NCBI RefSeq assembly: GCF_001007935.1
Contig: NZ_CP011451.1
Span: 2,914,001 to 2,978,000 of the forward strand
From: Nitrosomonas communis
GTDB lineage: Bacteria > Pseudomonadota > Gammaproteobacteria > Burkholderiales > Nitrosomonadaceae
DNA: 64,000 nt
Direction: 5' to 3'
The translations under genes were made by a program, and so were the position numbers. Of this stretch, positions 29,141 to 38,392 are shown in pieces; position 1 is the first letter of the stretch, and each line of letters opens with the position of its first letter. Below the pieces are notes generated by a model that saw only the letters and a list, made by a program, of their open reading frames with translations, did not search any database and was not told the origin of the DNA.

Positions 29141-30043
29141 TCAGGGCATTAAACCTGATGCTTCTTTCAGCAAAAAATCTTTGAATGTCTTCGCTACATT
29201 TGAAAAACGCTTATTTTTACGATGGACGATATACCAATAACGCATAATTGGAAACCCTTGTACATCCAGCACTTTGAGTCGGTTTGCCTCCAACTCCAAT
29301 TCGATTGTATGTTGTGACATGATACCCAACCCCATGCCTGCTTGAACGGCTTGTTTAATTGCTTCAGTAGTATCCGCCTCCATCCCTCTGTGGATTTTGA
29401 TCTGCTGTTCTGCAAAAAACCGCTCCATCGCACTGCGTGTTCCAGACCCCGGCTCACGTACCAGAAAAATTTCCTGTTCAAGGCGTTTTACAGGAATTTG
29501 CTGCTTATCACACAGGGGATGATTAGGCGGCGCAATGATGACCAGTGGATTTTCCATAAAAGATTCAGAGATGATATCTAACCCTTCAGGAGGTTGTCCC
29601 ATAATTGCCAGATCAGTTAAATTATCTGCCAAATGTTTTAGTACAGTTTCTCGGTTAGAAACGTTAAGGCTCACTGTCACGCCGTGATAGCGCTGATAAA
29701 ATTTGGCTAATAAGTGCGGAGCAAAATAATTAGCCGTACTCACTACTGAAATATTCAATTTACCCCGCTCCAATCCTTTCAACTCATCCAGAGCAAGCTC
29801 CATATCAGCCAATTGCTGTGCAATCGCACGGCTATACTGATACAACTCCTGCCCTGCTTCAGTCAGATATATCCGCTTGCCCATTTGTTCAAATAAAGGA
29901 AGCGCTACATTATCTTCAAGTTGCTTGATCTGGATCGAAACAGCAGGTTGCGTCAGGAACAGCTCCTCGGCAGCCCGAGAAAAACTTAAATGACGGGCGA
30001 CCGATTCAAATACTTTCAATTGACGAAGAGTAATATGCAACAT
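29141..30043 (-). CDS. cbbR: LysR-type regulator of RubisCO operon
   Basis: A 300-residue LysR-family activator. Residues 1-60 are the winged helix-turn-helix (LRQLKVFESVARHLSFSRAAEEL, given as LRQLKVFESVARHLSF and SRAAEEL, then TQPAVSIQIKQLEDN). The rest is the effector domain with REPGSGTRSAMERFF. It is divergent from cbbL with a 210-bp gap, the standard CbbR arrangement. CbbR senses metabolites such as NADPH or RuBP in related bacteria; the ligand here is not visible. Confidence 0.92.
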   Translation of the reverse strand: MLHITLRQLKVFESVARHLSFSRAAEELFLTQPAVSIQIKQLEDNVALPLFEQMGKRIYLTEAGQELYQYSRAIAQQLADMELALDELKGLERGKLNISVVSTANYFAPHLLAKFYQRYHGVTVSLNVSNRETVLKHLADNLTDLAIMGQPPEGLDIISESFMENPLVIIAPPNHPLCDKQQIPVKRLEQEIFLVREPGSGTRSAMERFFAEQQIKIHRGMEADTTEAIKQAVQAGMGLGIMSQHTIELELEANRLKVLDVQGFPIMRYWYIVHRKNKRFSNVAKTFKDFLLKEASGLMP

Positions 30044-30072
30044 AGACTAAAAATTGAGAGTGAATAAAGGGG

Positions 30073-30091
30073 TTATTTGATATATAAATAA
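30073..30091. promoter_or_regulatory. Candidate CbbR operator
   Basis: TTATTT and AAATAA separated by GATATAT form a perfect 6-7-6 inverted repeat containing a T-N11-A core, the LysR-type site. It lies 30 bp before the cbbR start and 162 bp before cbbL. Confidence 0.5.
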
Positions 30092-30253
30092 TATCTTATC
30101 ATAATCATCAAAATTATTAATTTGCTCTTATGTTTAATTCTTAATATAGTAGTTACTGACTTACGAATAGTCTTTTTTAATAATATTTCGTCCTGTTTTT
30201 TTCTCTAACTGGAGGAATTATAGGCAGGACTCCCACTAACAGGAGATAGTAAG

Positions 30254-31675
30254 ATGGCTGTTAAAACCTATAGTGCCGGTGTTAAAGAATATCGGCAAAC
30301 CTACTGGGAACCCGACTATAACGTTCAAGATACCGATATCCTGGCCTGCTTCAAAATCACTCCTCAACCCGGTGTTGACCGTGAAGAAGCAGCAGCGGCA
30401 GTTGCTGCTGAATCCTCCACTGGAACCTGGACGACAGTATGGACTGACCTATTGACCGATTTGGATTACTATAAAGGACGCGCCTACCATATCGAAGACG
30501 TGCCTGGCGATGATACTTGTTTCTATGCATTTATTGCCTATCCGATTGACTTATTTGAAGAAGGGTCAGTCGTTAATGTATTTACCTCGCTAGTCGGTAA
30601 CGTGTTTGGCTTCAAAGCAATTCGTGCATTACGTCTTGAGGATGTCCGCTTCCCGATCGCCTTTGTAAAAACCTGTGGTGGCCCACCCTATGGTATTCAA
30701 GCTGAACGTGACAAGCTCAATAAATATGGTCGTGCCTTGTTGGGTTGCACTATCAAACCTAAATTAGGCCTCTCTGCTAAGAATTATGGTCGTGCTGTTT
30801 ATGAGTGCCTGCGCGGTGGCTTGGATCTCACCAAAGACGACGAAAATATTAATAGTCAGCCTTTCATGCGTTGGCGCCAACGTTTTGAATTTGTGATGGA
30901 AGCCATTCACAAAGCAGAACGCGAAACCGGTGAACGTAAGGGCCATTATCTCAACGTAACGGCGCCTACCCCTGAAGAAATGTACAAACGTGCTGAATTT
31001 GCCAAGGAATTGGGCGCACCTATCATTATGCATGACTATCTGACAGGTGGTTTCACTGCAAACACAGGTTTGGCTAACTGGTGCCGGAATAATGGCATGC
31101 TGCTGCACATCCATCGTGCTATGCACGCTGTACTGGATCGTAACCCTCATCATGGTATCCATTTCCGCGTATTGGCTAAAGCCTTGCGTCTATCCGGTGG
31201 TGATCATCTGCACTCTGGAACTGTAGTCGGTAAACTGGAAGGTGATCGTGAAGCAACCTTGGGTTGGATTGACATTATGCGAGAATCCTTTATCAAGGAA
31301 GATCGTAATCGTGGTATTTTCTTTGATCAGGATTGGGGATCCATGCCTGGTGTATTCCCAGTTGCTTCAGGCGGAATTCATGTTTGGCACATGCCAGCAC
31401 TTGTTGCAATTTTTGGTGACGATGCATGCCTGCAGTTTGGTGGTGGAACATTAGGGCATCCTTGGGGTAATGCAGCAGGTGCTGCAGCCAACCGTGTAGC
31501 GCTGGAAGCCTGCGTAGAAGCCCGTAACGAAGGCATACCAATTGAGAAGGAAGGCAAAGCTATTCTGACTCAAGCTGCCAAACACAGCCCAGAACTTAAG
31601 ATCGCCATGGAAACATGGAAAGAGATCAAGTTTGAGTTCGATACCGTCGACAAGCTGGACGTAGCACATAAATAA
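30254..31675 (+). CDS. cbbL: RubisCO large subunit, form I
   Basis: The 473-residue catalytic subunit carboxylates ribulose bisphosphate in the Calvin cycle. Active-site blocks are all present: TIKPKLGLS (Lys168), [11 protein letters not shown] (carbamylated Lys194, Asp196, Glu197), [24 protein letters not shown] and [10 protein letters not shown]. Length and sequence fit form IA or the related proteobacterial enzyme. An AGGAG site lies just upstream. It is first in cbbL-cbbS-cbbQ-cbbO-cbbN, divergent from cbbR. Confidence 0.98.
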   Translation: MAVKTYSAGVKEYRQTYWEPDYNVQDTDILACFKITPQPGVDREEAAAAVAAESSTGTWTTVWTDLLTDLDYYKGRAYHIEDVPGDDTCFYAFIAYPIDLFEEGSVVNVFTSLVGNVFGFKAIRALRLEDVRFPIAFVKTCGGPPYGIQAERDKLNKYGRALLGCTIKPKLGLSAKNYGRAVYECLRGGLDLTKDDENINSQPFMRWRQRFEFVMEAIHKAERETGERKGHYLNVTAPTPEEMYKRAEFAKELGAPIIMHDYLTGGFTANTGLANWCRNNGMLLHIHRAMHAVLDRNPHHGIHFRVLAKALRLSGGDHLHSGTVVGKLEGDREATLGWIDIMRESFIKEDRNRGIFFDQDWGSMPGVFPVASGGIHVWHMPALVAIFGDDACLQFGGGTLGHPWGNAAGAAANRVALEACVEARNEGIPIEKEGKAILTQAAKHSPELKIAMETWKEIKFEFDTVDKLDVAHK

Positions 31676-31686
31676 GTAGCCTACTT

Positions 31687-31717
31687 GTTTCTCTGAATTA
31701 GGATAATTCAGAGAAAC
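31687..31717 (+). promoter_or_regulatory. cbbL-cbbS intergenic hairpin
   Basis: A perfect 13-bp stem (31687-31699 with 31705-31717) with a 5-nt loop lies between cbbL and cbbS. It is followed by CTTTTACTG rather than a true T-run, so it more likely stabilises mRNA or marks a processing site than terminates. Confidence 0.6.
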
Positions 31718-31743
31718 TTTTACTGATTATCTGGAGTTTAAGA

Positions 31744-32100
31744 ATGTCTGAAATGATTGATTATAAGAGTCGTCTGAGCGATCCAGCCAGCCGGAAATTT
31801 GAAACCTTTTCCTATCTGCCTGCATTGAGCGAGGAGCAAATCAGGAAACAAGTTGAGTATATCGTGAGCAAAGGCTGGAACCCTGCGGTCGAGCACACTG
31901 AGCCAGAATACCTCATGAGTAATTACTGGTATATGTGGAAATTACCTATGTTCGGCGAAACGGATGTAGATCGTATTCTTGCAGAGGCTGAAGCATGCCA
32001 TAAAGCAAACCCAAATAATCATGTTCGCCTGGTTGGTTATGATAATTTCTCCCAAAGCCAGGGCACAGCGATGGTTATTTACCGCGGTAAAACTGTTTAA
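31744..32100 (+). CDS. cbbS: RubisCO small subunit
   Basis: The 118-residue small subunit completes the L8S8 enzyme. It has [22 protein letters not shown] near the N-terminus (given as FETFSYLP and [13 protein letters not shown]), [13 protein letters not shown] in the middle and [14 protein letters not shown] near the end. It lies 68 bp after cbbL with TCTGGAG upstream of the ATG. Normal length. Confidence 0.97.
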   Translation: MSEMIDYKSRLSDPASRKFETFSYLPALSEEQIRKQVEYIVSKGWNPAVEHTEPEYLMSNYWYMWKLPMFGETDVDRILAEAEACHKANPNNHVRLVGYDNFSQSQGTAMVIYRGKTV

Positions 32101-32130
32101 TCGCACAGCACGGGATATCCGTTTTATCAG

Positions 32131-32165
32131 CCCCCGTTGCTGAAAAGTAACGGGGGTCTTATTTT
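32131..32165 (+). terminator. Hairpin terminator or attenuator after cbbS
   Basis: CCCCCGTT (32131-32138) pairs with AACGGGGG (32149-32156) around a 10-nt loop and is followed by TCTTATTTT. It would end or reduce transcription before cbbQ, so subunit genes could be made in excess over the activase genes. Confidence 0.75.
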
Positions 32166-32221
32166 GTACTGAATTATCAAGAATATGATCTACGCCTTAC
32201 GTGTTAACGCTGGAGAATGAA

Positions 32222-33025
32222 ATGAGCGACGCTATCGAGCAATACCTGATCAAAAATGAACCTTACTACCATCCGGTTGCTGATGAAGTAACGCTGTATG
32301 AAGCAGCTTACTCAGCCAGGATACCGATGATGCTTAAGGGTCCTACTGGCTGTGGTAAAACCCGTTTTGTTGAATTCATGGCATGGAAACTCAAGAAACC
32401 CCTTATTACCGTAGCTTGTAATGAAGATATGACCGCTTCTGATTTGGTGGGAAGGTTCTTGCTGGATGCACAAGGTACACGGTGGCAAGATGGACCATTG
32501 ACCACTGCTGCGCGCTATGGTGCGATTTGTTATCTGGACGAAGTAGTTGAGGCCAGGCAGGATACCACTGTCGTCATCCATCCTGTAACCGACAGCCGCC
32601 GGATATTGCCTTTAGAAAAAAAAGGCGAGTTAATCAATGCACATCCTGATTTTCAGCTAGTTATTTCCTACAATCCTGGTTATCAGAGTTTGATGAAAGA
32701 TCTGAAACAATCTACCAAGCAGCGCTTTGGGGCATTGGATTTTAATTACCCAGATCATGACACAGAAACAGAAATTGTGTCACATGAATCTGGTATTGAT
32801 AAAGCCATCTCCACCAAGTTAGTATCAATCGCGGAACGTGCCCGCAACTTAAAAGGGCATGGGCTGGACGAAGGAATTTCTACTCGCATGCTGATCTATG
32901 CAGGTAACTTGATTGCCAAGGGTGTGGAAGCTCACGCTGCATGCCGCGTAGCACTCGTTCGCCCTATCACGGATGATCCTGATATGCGCGATGCACTGGA
33001 TGCAGCCGTAGCGACCTTTTTCTAA
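32222..33025 (+). CDS. cbbQ: RubisCO activation AAA+ protein CbbQ
   Basis: A 267-residue MoxR-type AAA+ ATPase. The start at 32222 is chosen because GGAG lies six bases upstream; a GTG at 32201 would add seven residues. Walker A is GPTGCGKTR (residues 40-48), Walker B is [11 protein letters not shown], and sensor regions include VISYNPGY. CbbQ works with CbbO as a motor that removes inhibitory sugar phosphates from RubisCO. Placement right after cbbS matches chemoautotrophs. Confidence 0.95.
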   Translation: MSDAIEQYLIKNEPYYHPVADEVTLYEAAYSARIPMMLKGPTGCGKTRFVEFMAWKLKKPLITVACNEDMTASDLVGRFLLDAQGTRWQDGPLTTAARYGAICYLDEVVEARQDTTVVIHPVTDSRRILPLEKKGELINAHPDFQLVISYNPGYQSLMKDLKQSTKQRFGALDFNYPDHDTETEIVSHESGIDKAISTKLVSIAERARNLKGHGLDEGISTRMLIYAGNLIAKGVEAHAACRVALVRPITDDPDMRDALDAAVATFF

Positions 33026-33068
33026 TTAGAAATTCATTTTCTTTAGACTCATTTTTACAAGATACGGT

Positions 33069-35396
33069 ATGAGCGTTAACCTGACTGACTACAAAGAGTT
33101 ACTGGAATCATTGCCATCAGAATCCATGTCATTGCTTGAGAATACTTGGCATGATGCGACCAAAGTTTTCTCACCCCGAGGACTTGATAATTACTTGAAA
33201 GGAGCGGCTGCTCTGCAAGGACTGGGACGTGGACGCTCACTGGTGGACACATGGGTTGATGAAGCTCCGCAGGTTGCTAAAGAAGTCGGTGAAGATGTCA
33301 TCAGTGACCTTGCAACTACGGCTTTGATGCTTGCATCGAAAACCTCTGGAGCCGTGATTGAACTTATCATTGCAACAGCTGTTACTGCAGCCAAGAGGCT
33401 CGGCGACGAAGATTTATTTCGTAACTATCTTCAGTTTGTCAGCACCCTCGTTGCTCAGGCACCTCGCGGCGTTCGTCCGATGCTGGATAAACTCGATATT
33501 TTACTCGGCCAACTGACGCTTGGCGGCCTGCGTCGATGGGCATTATGGGGAGCACATGCTCATCGCACCAATTACGGGGAACAGATCCAGTATTTCAGTT
33601 TAAGCTCAAAGGAATCACAGGCAGTTCTCCAAAAAGAAAGAAAAGGCACGCTATTTGTTGATATCCAGCGCCGCATCAACATTTACTTACGTGCTTTGTG
33701 GGCTCGTGATTTCTTTATGCGCCCTACCTCAGGAGACTATGAAACTCGTCAAGGTTATCGACCTTATATTGAAAATTACCTTATTCATCTACCTGATGCC
33801 TATGACGCTCATGGTGAAATTGCAGCAAGTGAAGTATACCGTGCTGCAGCTGCACATGCAGCAGCGCATCTGGTAGAAACGAAGTCTCCTATTTCTGCCG
33901 AGGCCCTGAATCCGTTACAAATGGCGGTTATCTCAGTTATTGAGGATGCCAGAGTAGAAGCGCTCTCAATCAAGCGCTTCCCAGGTTTGCGCCAGATCTG
34001 GTCAAGCTTGCACGATGCAACGCCTGACATGAAAACTACAATCGGTGATTTTCTCAATCGGTTGGCACGTGCACTGCTCGATCCTACTTATGAGGATAAC
34101 GATGATTGGGTGATGGAAGGCCGTTCCTTATTTACTCAAGCGCAGGGGCGCTTGGAAAATAATCAGACTTCTTGGGACATCGGCGTCCAGCTTGCCCACA
34201 AGATCATGGACAAGAGAATCGCGTTCAATCCCCGCACCGATATTTTGACAGCACCTTATCTGGACGATAATCGCTATTTCTGGAAATTCGAAGAATTCGA
34301 TTTTGAACAATCGCTAACCGCTGGCTATGAAGAGCCCAAACAAATACGCAAGTACGTCAGTGTCATGGAGTTAGCTAATGAAGTCGATGTCGAAACGGCT
34401 GGGGATGATGCCCAGGAAATCTGGGTGATGGGAACAGAGTTCTTTCCTTATGAAGATAGCGGCGTTTCTTACAACGAACTGGAAGGTAAAGAACCTGTCT
34501 CCCCACCCTATCATTACTCAGAATGGGATTACCAAATTCAGCTGGAACGCCCTGCATGGGTCACGGTTCAGGAAAAACGGGCTAAATTGGGCGATATTCA
34601 AACAATTGATAACATTGCTGTTCAATATAAGCGTGAGATTTCGCGTATGAAATTTTTGCTCGACGCCATGCAGCCACAAGGGGTGCAACGTATCAGAAAA
34701 CTGGAAGATGGCGACGAAATCGATATCAATGCAGCGATTCATTCCACGATTGATATTCGCATGGGCCTGCAGCCTGATCCTCGTATCATGATGCGCTCTG
34801 TCCGTAAAATACGTGATATATCCGTCTTAGTGCTGCTTGATTTGTCTGAATCCACCAATGATAAAGTCTCTGGGCAGGATTTTTCAGTGCTGGACTTAAC
34901 CCGCCAAGCGACTGTATTGCTCGCCGACGCCATCAATAAAATTGGCGATCCCTTCGCGATTCATGGGTTTTGTTCAGACGGCCGGCATGATGTGGAGTAT
35001 TATCGATATAAAGATTTTGATCAGCCGTATAATGAAATTCCAAAAGCCAAGCTGGCAGGCATGGCAGCACAACTGTCGACGCGTATGGGTGCTGCTATTC
35101 GACATGCCAGCTATTACCTGAAATCACAACGATCCAGCAAGAAACTATTACTGGTCATTACCGATGGCGAGCCTGCAGATATTGATGTGCGTGATCCTCA
35201 GTATCTGCGTTATGATACTAAAAAAGCTGTGGAAGAAGCTGGTCGTGCAGACATAATCACCTATTGCATGAGCCTGGATCCGCGTGCCGATCAGTATGTT
35301 TCACGTATCTTTGGTGCGCGTAATTATATGGTAGTTGATCACGTAGAGAGATTGCCAGAAAAATTACCGTTACTTTATGCAGGATTAACTCGGTAA
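33069..35396 (+). CDS. cbbO: RubisCO activation protein CbbO (VWA domain)
   Basis: A 775-residue partner of CbbQ. A long helical N-terminal part leads to a C-terminal von Willebrand factor A domain from about residue 575, with the MIDAS motif in VLLDLSESTNDK and ITDGEPADIDV near residue 700. The MIDAS metal site binds RubisCO. It follows cbbQ by 43 bp. Length fits the family. Confidence 0.93.
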   Translation: MSVNLTDYKELLESLPSESMSLLENTWHDATKVFSPRGLDNYLKGAAALQGLGRGRSLVDTWVDEAPQVAKEVGEDVISDLATTALMLASKTSGAVIELIIATAVTAAKRLGDEDLFRNYLQFVSTLVAQAPRGVRPMLDKLDILLGQLTLGGLRRWALWGAHAHRTNYGEQIQYFSLSSKESQAVLQKERKGTLFVDIQRRINIYLRALWARDFFMRPTSGDYETRQGYRPYIENYLIHLPDAYDAHGEIAASEVYRAAAAHAAAHLVETKSPISAEALNPLQMAVISVIEDARVEALSIKRFPGLRQIWSSLHDATPDMKTTIGDFLNRLARALLDPTYEDNDDWVMEGRSLFTQAQGRLENNQTSWDIGVQLAHKIMDKRIAFNPRTDILTAPYLDDNRYFWKFEEFDFEQSLTAGYEEPKQIRKYVSVMELANEVDVETAGDDAQEIWVMGTEFFPYEDSGVSYNELEGKEPVSPPYHYSEWDYQIQLERPAWVTVQEKRAKLGDIQTIDNIAVQYKREISRMKFLLDAMQPQGVQRIRKLEDGDEIDINAAIHSTIDIRMGLQPDPRIMMRSVRKIRDISVLVLLDLSESTNDKVSGQDFSVLDLTRQATVLLADAINKIGDPFAIHGFCSDGRHDVEYYRYKDFDQPYNEIPKAKLAGMAAQLSTRMGAAIRHASYYLKSQRSSKKLLLVITDGEPADIDVRDPQYLRYDTKKAVEEAGRADIITYCMSLDPRADQYVSRIFGARNYMVVDHVERLPEKLPLLYAGLTR

Positions 35397-35448
35397 ATTT
35401 TTTATTTGGTAAATACTACACATACTTTTATGCTTTTTTATCAGTAGG

Positions 35449-35751
35449 ATGAACGAACAATTTTACGTGGGTATTAATGAAGATATACATGGCGGTCTAA
35501 CCCATCTCGGACGCATCGTCATCGATGCCTGGATTTTTGGCATCTTGCCAGAATCAGAAACATGTGCAGGCTGGAGCCAGTCACAAATGCAGAACCTATA
35601 TGAAAAAGTTTATGCCGCATGGGAGCCATATGCTCATTTGCCTAGCCGCTTACCAGCCGATTTACAACAACGGCATATTAAGCTTTATTCACAAATTATC
35701 AATGTTGCAAAGAGTAAAGGGTGGAATGCAGAACTAGGTGAGGATGACTGA
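35449..35751 (+). CDS. cbbN: Small fifth gene of the cbb operon (CbbN-like)
   Basis: A 100-residue acidic, Trp-rich soluble protein (WIFGILPESETCAGWSQSQM) that follows cbbO by 52 bp on the same strand. Nitrosomonas europaea has a small gene in this position called cbbN, and I use the name by position. Its function is not known. A strong hairpin follows, so the operon ends here. Confidence 0.6.
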   Translation: MNEQFYVGINEDIHGGLTHLGRIVIDAWIFGILPESETCAGWSQSQMQNLYEKVYAAWEPYAHLPSRLPADLQQRHIKLYSQIINVAKSKGWNAELGEDD

Positions 35752-35778
35752 ACGTAAATAGAAAGTACGTTTAAACCT

Positions 35779-35806
35779 GTGCTCACCACGAACACGTGAT
35801 GAGCAC
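35779..35806. terminator. Bidirectional hairpin between convergent genes
   Basis: GTGCTCA (35779-35785) pairs with TGAGCAC (35800-35806), with an inner CACG/CGTG stem and an AACA loop. It lies between the ends of cbbN and the convergent gene at 35814, as a shared terminator would. Confidence 0.6.
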
Positions 35807-35813
35807 TTAGTCA

Positions 35814-36221
35814 TTAACTTTGAGCGACAGGAAATTTGATTACTCGTGCAGGCGTTTTGGGTATCTGCTTATCGGCAAGTAATTGCAATGCTTTTGGAAA
35901 TTCCTTCTGAAGCCTTAGCATAATATCTGCTTGATTCTCTCCATAATAAACTACTTCATATGCCACCGGCTGACCAAGATTAGTGCGATCTTGGGAGTGG
36001 AAATTCTGCCATGCAATGTCAATCCAGCATTTACGTTCGCCATCGATAAAAATGAATTCTTCCTTGTCCAGAATAGCCAAGTATTGCATGGACCGAATGG
36101 GAACAAATAGATAATCATCAGCACAACGAGTAAGTAGCTGGCGTGCTAGGTTATAAGTGCTAGCAGGTAGAAAATGAGATTCCCGCTTGATCTCAGTATC
36201 GCGATAACAAGTAATCTCCAT
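35814..36221 (-). CDS. Conserved hypothetical protein
   Basis: A 135-residue soluble protein with no signal peptide (MEITCYRDTEIKRESHFLPAS..., ending VIKFPVAQS). It has a beta-rich N-terminal half (YLFVPIRSMQYLAILDKEEFIFID, given as YLFVPIRSMQYL and EEFIFID) and a helical C-terminus. An AGGAGAA site precedes the start. I do not recognise the family. It converges on the cbb operon. Confidence 0.6.
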   Translation of the reverse strand: MEITCYRDTEIKRESHFLPASTYNLARQLLTRCADDYLFVPIRSMQYLAILDKEEFIFIDGERKCWIDIAWQNFHSQDRTNLGQPVAYEVVYYGENQADIMLRLQKEFPKALQLLADKQIPKTPARVIKFPVAQS

Positions 36222-36278
36222 TTGTCAATTCTCCTTCTATAATTTTTGAGATTAGATTGGAAAAGAAACCTTTAATTC

Positions 36279-38081
36279 ATGCGCGCCACACCTTCGAATA
36301 AATTACCTTCCAGCCGTCATGATTGGAAAACTATCCGCTCGCTCTTACCCTATTTATGGGAATTCAAAGGGAGAGTCATTGCTGCTTTAATGTTACTGCT
36401 TCTGGCCAAACTTGCCAACGTCAGCGTGCCTTTAGTGCTGAAAGAAATTATTGATACGCTTAATCAACCCCTAGTCACCTTACCGTTATTTCTTTTAATT
36501 ACGTATGGTGTTTTACGCTTTTGCAGTACCTTATTTGGCGAACTGCGTGATGCTGTTTTTGCCAAAGTTACACAGCGTGTAATCCGACGCGTAGCCATCA
36601 AGACTTTCAGTCATTTACACGCCTTATCACTACGTTTTCATTTAGCACGACAAACCGGCGGAGTATCACGCGATATCGAGCGCGGTTCGCGTGGTATATC
36701 TTTCTTATTGAATTTCATGCTGTTCAATATTTTGCCTACCCTACTGGAAATCGGGTTGGTCATGCTCATTCTAATTAGTCGGTATGATATCTGGTTTTTT
36801 ATCATTACCCTGCTCACATTGCTAGCCTATATTGCGTTAACGCTCTTCGTCACCGAGTGGCGCATGATTTTCCGCCGCACCATGAACGATATGGACTCCA
36901 AGGCTAATACCCGGGCGATCGACAGTTTACTGAATTACGAAACGGTTAAATACTTTGGTAATGAAACCTTAGAAACTCAGCGATATGACGAGCACTTACA
37001 GCAATGGGAAAAAGCAGCAGTTCGCAACCAAACTTCTTTGGCCGCGTTGAACAGCGGGCAAAGCGCTATTATTGCAATCGGAATGACCTTCCTGATGCTG
37101 TTAGCAGCCGATAAAGCCATCACTGGAGAAATGTCATTGGGTGATGTGGTTTTAGTCAATGCTTTTCTATTACAGCTTTATATGCCTTTACATTTCCTTG
37201 GCTTCGTTTATCGTGAGATCAAGCATTCCCTGGCAGACATGGAAAAAATGTTCAGTTTATTGGACGAGCGCCAAGAAATAACGGATCGACCAAACGCGAT
37301 TGAACTTCCAGCCAATTCTGCTACTGTTACGTTTGAGCATGTGGGCTTTAGCTATGAAATCAATCGCCAAATCTTGTTTGATGTCAATTTCAGTATCCCT
37401 GCTGGACACACTATTGCAGTGGTAGGACCTAGTGGCTCAGGAAAATCAACGCTCGCACGTTTGCTTTTCCGTTTTTATGATGTCACTAATGGCAGGATAC
37501 TTATTAATGATCATGATATACGCAACGTAACACAAGAAAGCCTAAGAGCAATGATTGGGATTGTGCCGCAAGATACTGTCTTATTTAATGAAAGCATCTT
37601 CTACAACATTGCTTATGGGCGCTCAGATGCTACCCATGAGGAAATCCTTGCTGCAGCCAAGTCAGCACATATTCACGACTTTATTGAAAGTCTGCCTGAT
37701 CAATATGAAACACAAGTCGGCGAAAGAGGACTTAAGCTCTCTGGCGGTGAAAAACAGCGGATTGCTATTGCGCGTGCAATTCTCAAAAAACCAACCATAC
37801 TTATTTTTGATGAAGCTACATCAGCGCTAGATTCAAAAACAGAGAAAAAAATACAAAGAGAATTGAAGCAATTAGCCAAGAATCGTACTACGCTCGTTAT
37901 TGCGCATCGTCTTTCTACTATTATTGATGCTGATCAAATTTTAGTCATGGATAATGGCTACATAGCCGAGCGCGGAACCCATCAACAGCTTCTTACGATA
38001 AATGGTATTTATGCCCATATGTGGGAGCTTCAGCAGCAAGAAGAACTGATTCTGCCTCATGAGCACAGAATGATAAACTGA
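36279..38081 (+). CDS. Atm1-type ABC exporter (heavy metal / thiol conjugate type)
   Basis: A 600-residue half-transporter that would work as a homodimer in the inner membrane. About residues 25-310 hold six transmembrane helices (AALMLLLLAKLANVSVPLVL, then LPLFLLITYGVLRF and others). The nucleotide-binding domain follows, with Walker A GPSGSGKST, signature LSGGEKQR and Walker B LIFDEATSALDS. The N-terminal layout (WKTIRSLLPYLWEFKGRV) is that of Atm1/HMT1 exporters, which move glutathione-linked metals or persulfides. It lies directly upstream of the putative metal-dependent carbonic anhydrase. Confidence 0.88.
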   Translation: MRATPSNKLPSSRHDWKTIRSLLPYLWEFKGRVIAALMLLLLAKLANVSVPLVLKEIIDTLNQPLVTLPLFLLITYGVLRFCSTLFGELRDAVFAKVTQRVIRRVAIKTFSHLHALSLRFHLARQTGGVSRDIERGSRGISFLLNFMLFNILPTLLEIGLVMLILISRYDIWFFIITLLTLLAYIALTLFVTEWRMIFRRTMNDMDSKANTRAIDSLLNYETVKYFGNETLETQRYDEHLQQWEKAAVRNQTSLAALNSGQSAIIAIGMTFLMLLAADKAITGEMSLGDVVLVNAFLLQLYMPLHFLGFVYREIKHSLADMEKMFSLLDERQEITDRPNAIELPANSATVTFEHVGFSYEINRQILFDVNFSIPAGHTIAVVGPSGSGKSTLARLLFRFYDVTNGRILINDHDIRNVTQESLRAMIGIVPQDTVLFNESIFYNIAYGRSDATHEEILAAAKSAHIHDFIESLPDQYETQVGERGLKLSGGEKQRIAIARAILKKPTILIFDEATSALDSKTEKKIQRELKQLAKNRTTLVIAHRLSTIIDADQILVMDNGYIAERGTHQQLLTINGIYAHMWELQQQEELILPHEHRMIN

Positions 38082-38392
38082 TTATCCCGGCTATCACGTA
38101 AAATTGAAATCAAAATCAAATATTAATAAATGTTTTAGCTTACGGTTTGGTACTTCAATGACATCAGTGTATATATTTAGAACAGCAAATAGATTACCTG
38201 TACTCTTTTTCCATAAGAAAGCCAGCCAGCTCTAGCTTACCAAATCATCATTTAATACATGGGCAATCTCTCCGCAGCCACATGATAGATAAATCCTCTC
38301 ATGATCTAAATTTCCCCCATTTAGTATTTCATGCAAAATAATTATCAAGTAATATTATACGAAGTTAGCTAACCACAAGGGAGGGTAAGAGC
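38082..38392. other. Intergenic region before the carbonic anhydrase-like gene
   Basis: No gene was recognised. It contains the promoter region and a GGGAGGG ribosome-binding site at 38380-38386 for the next gene. Confidence 0.5.
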
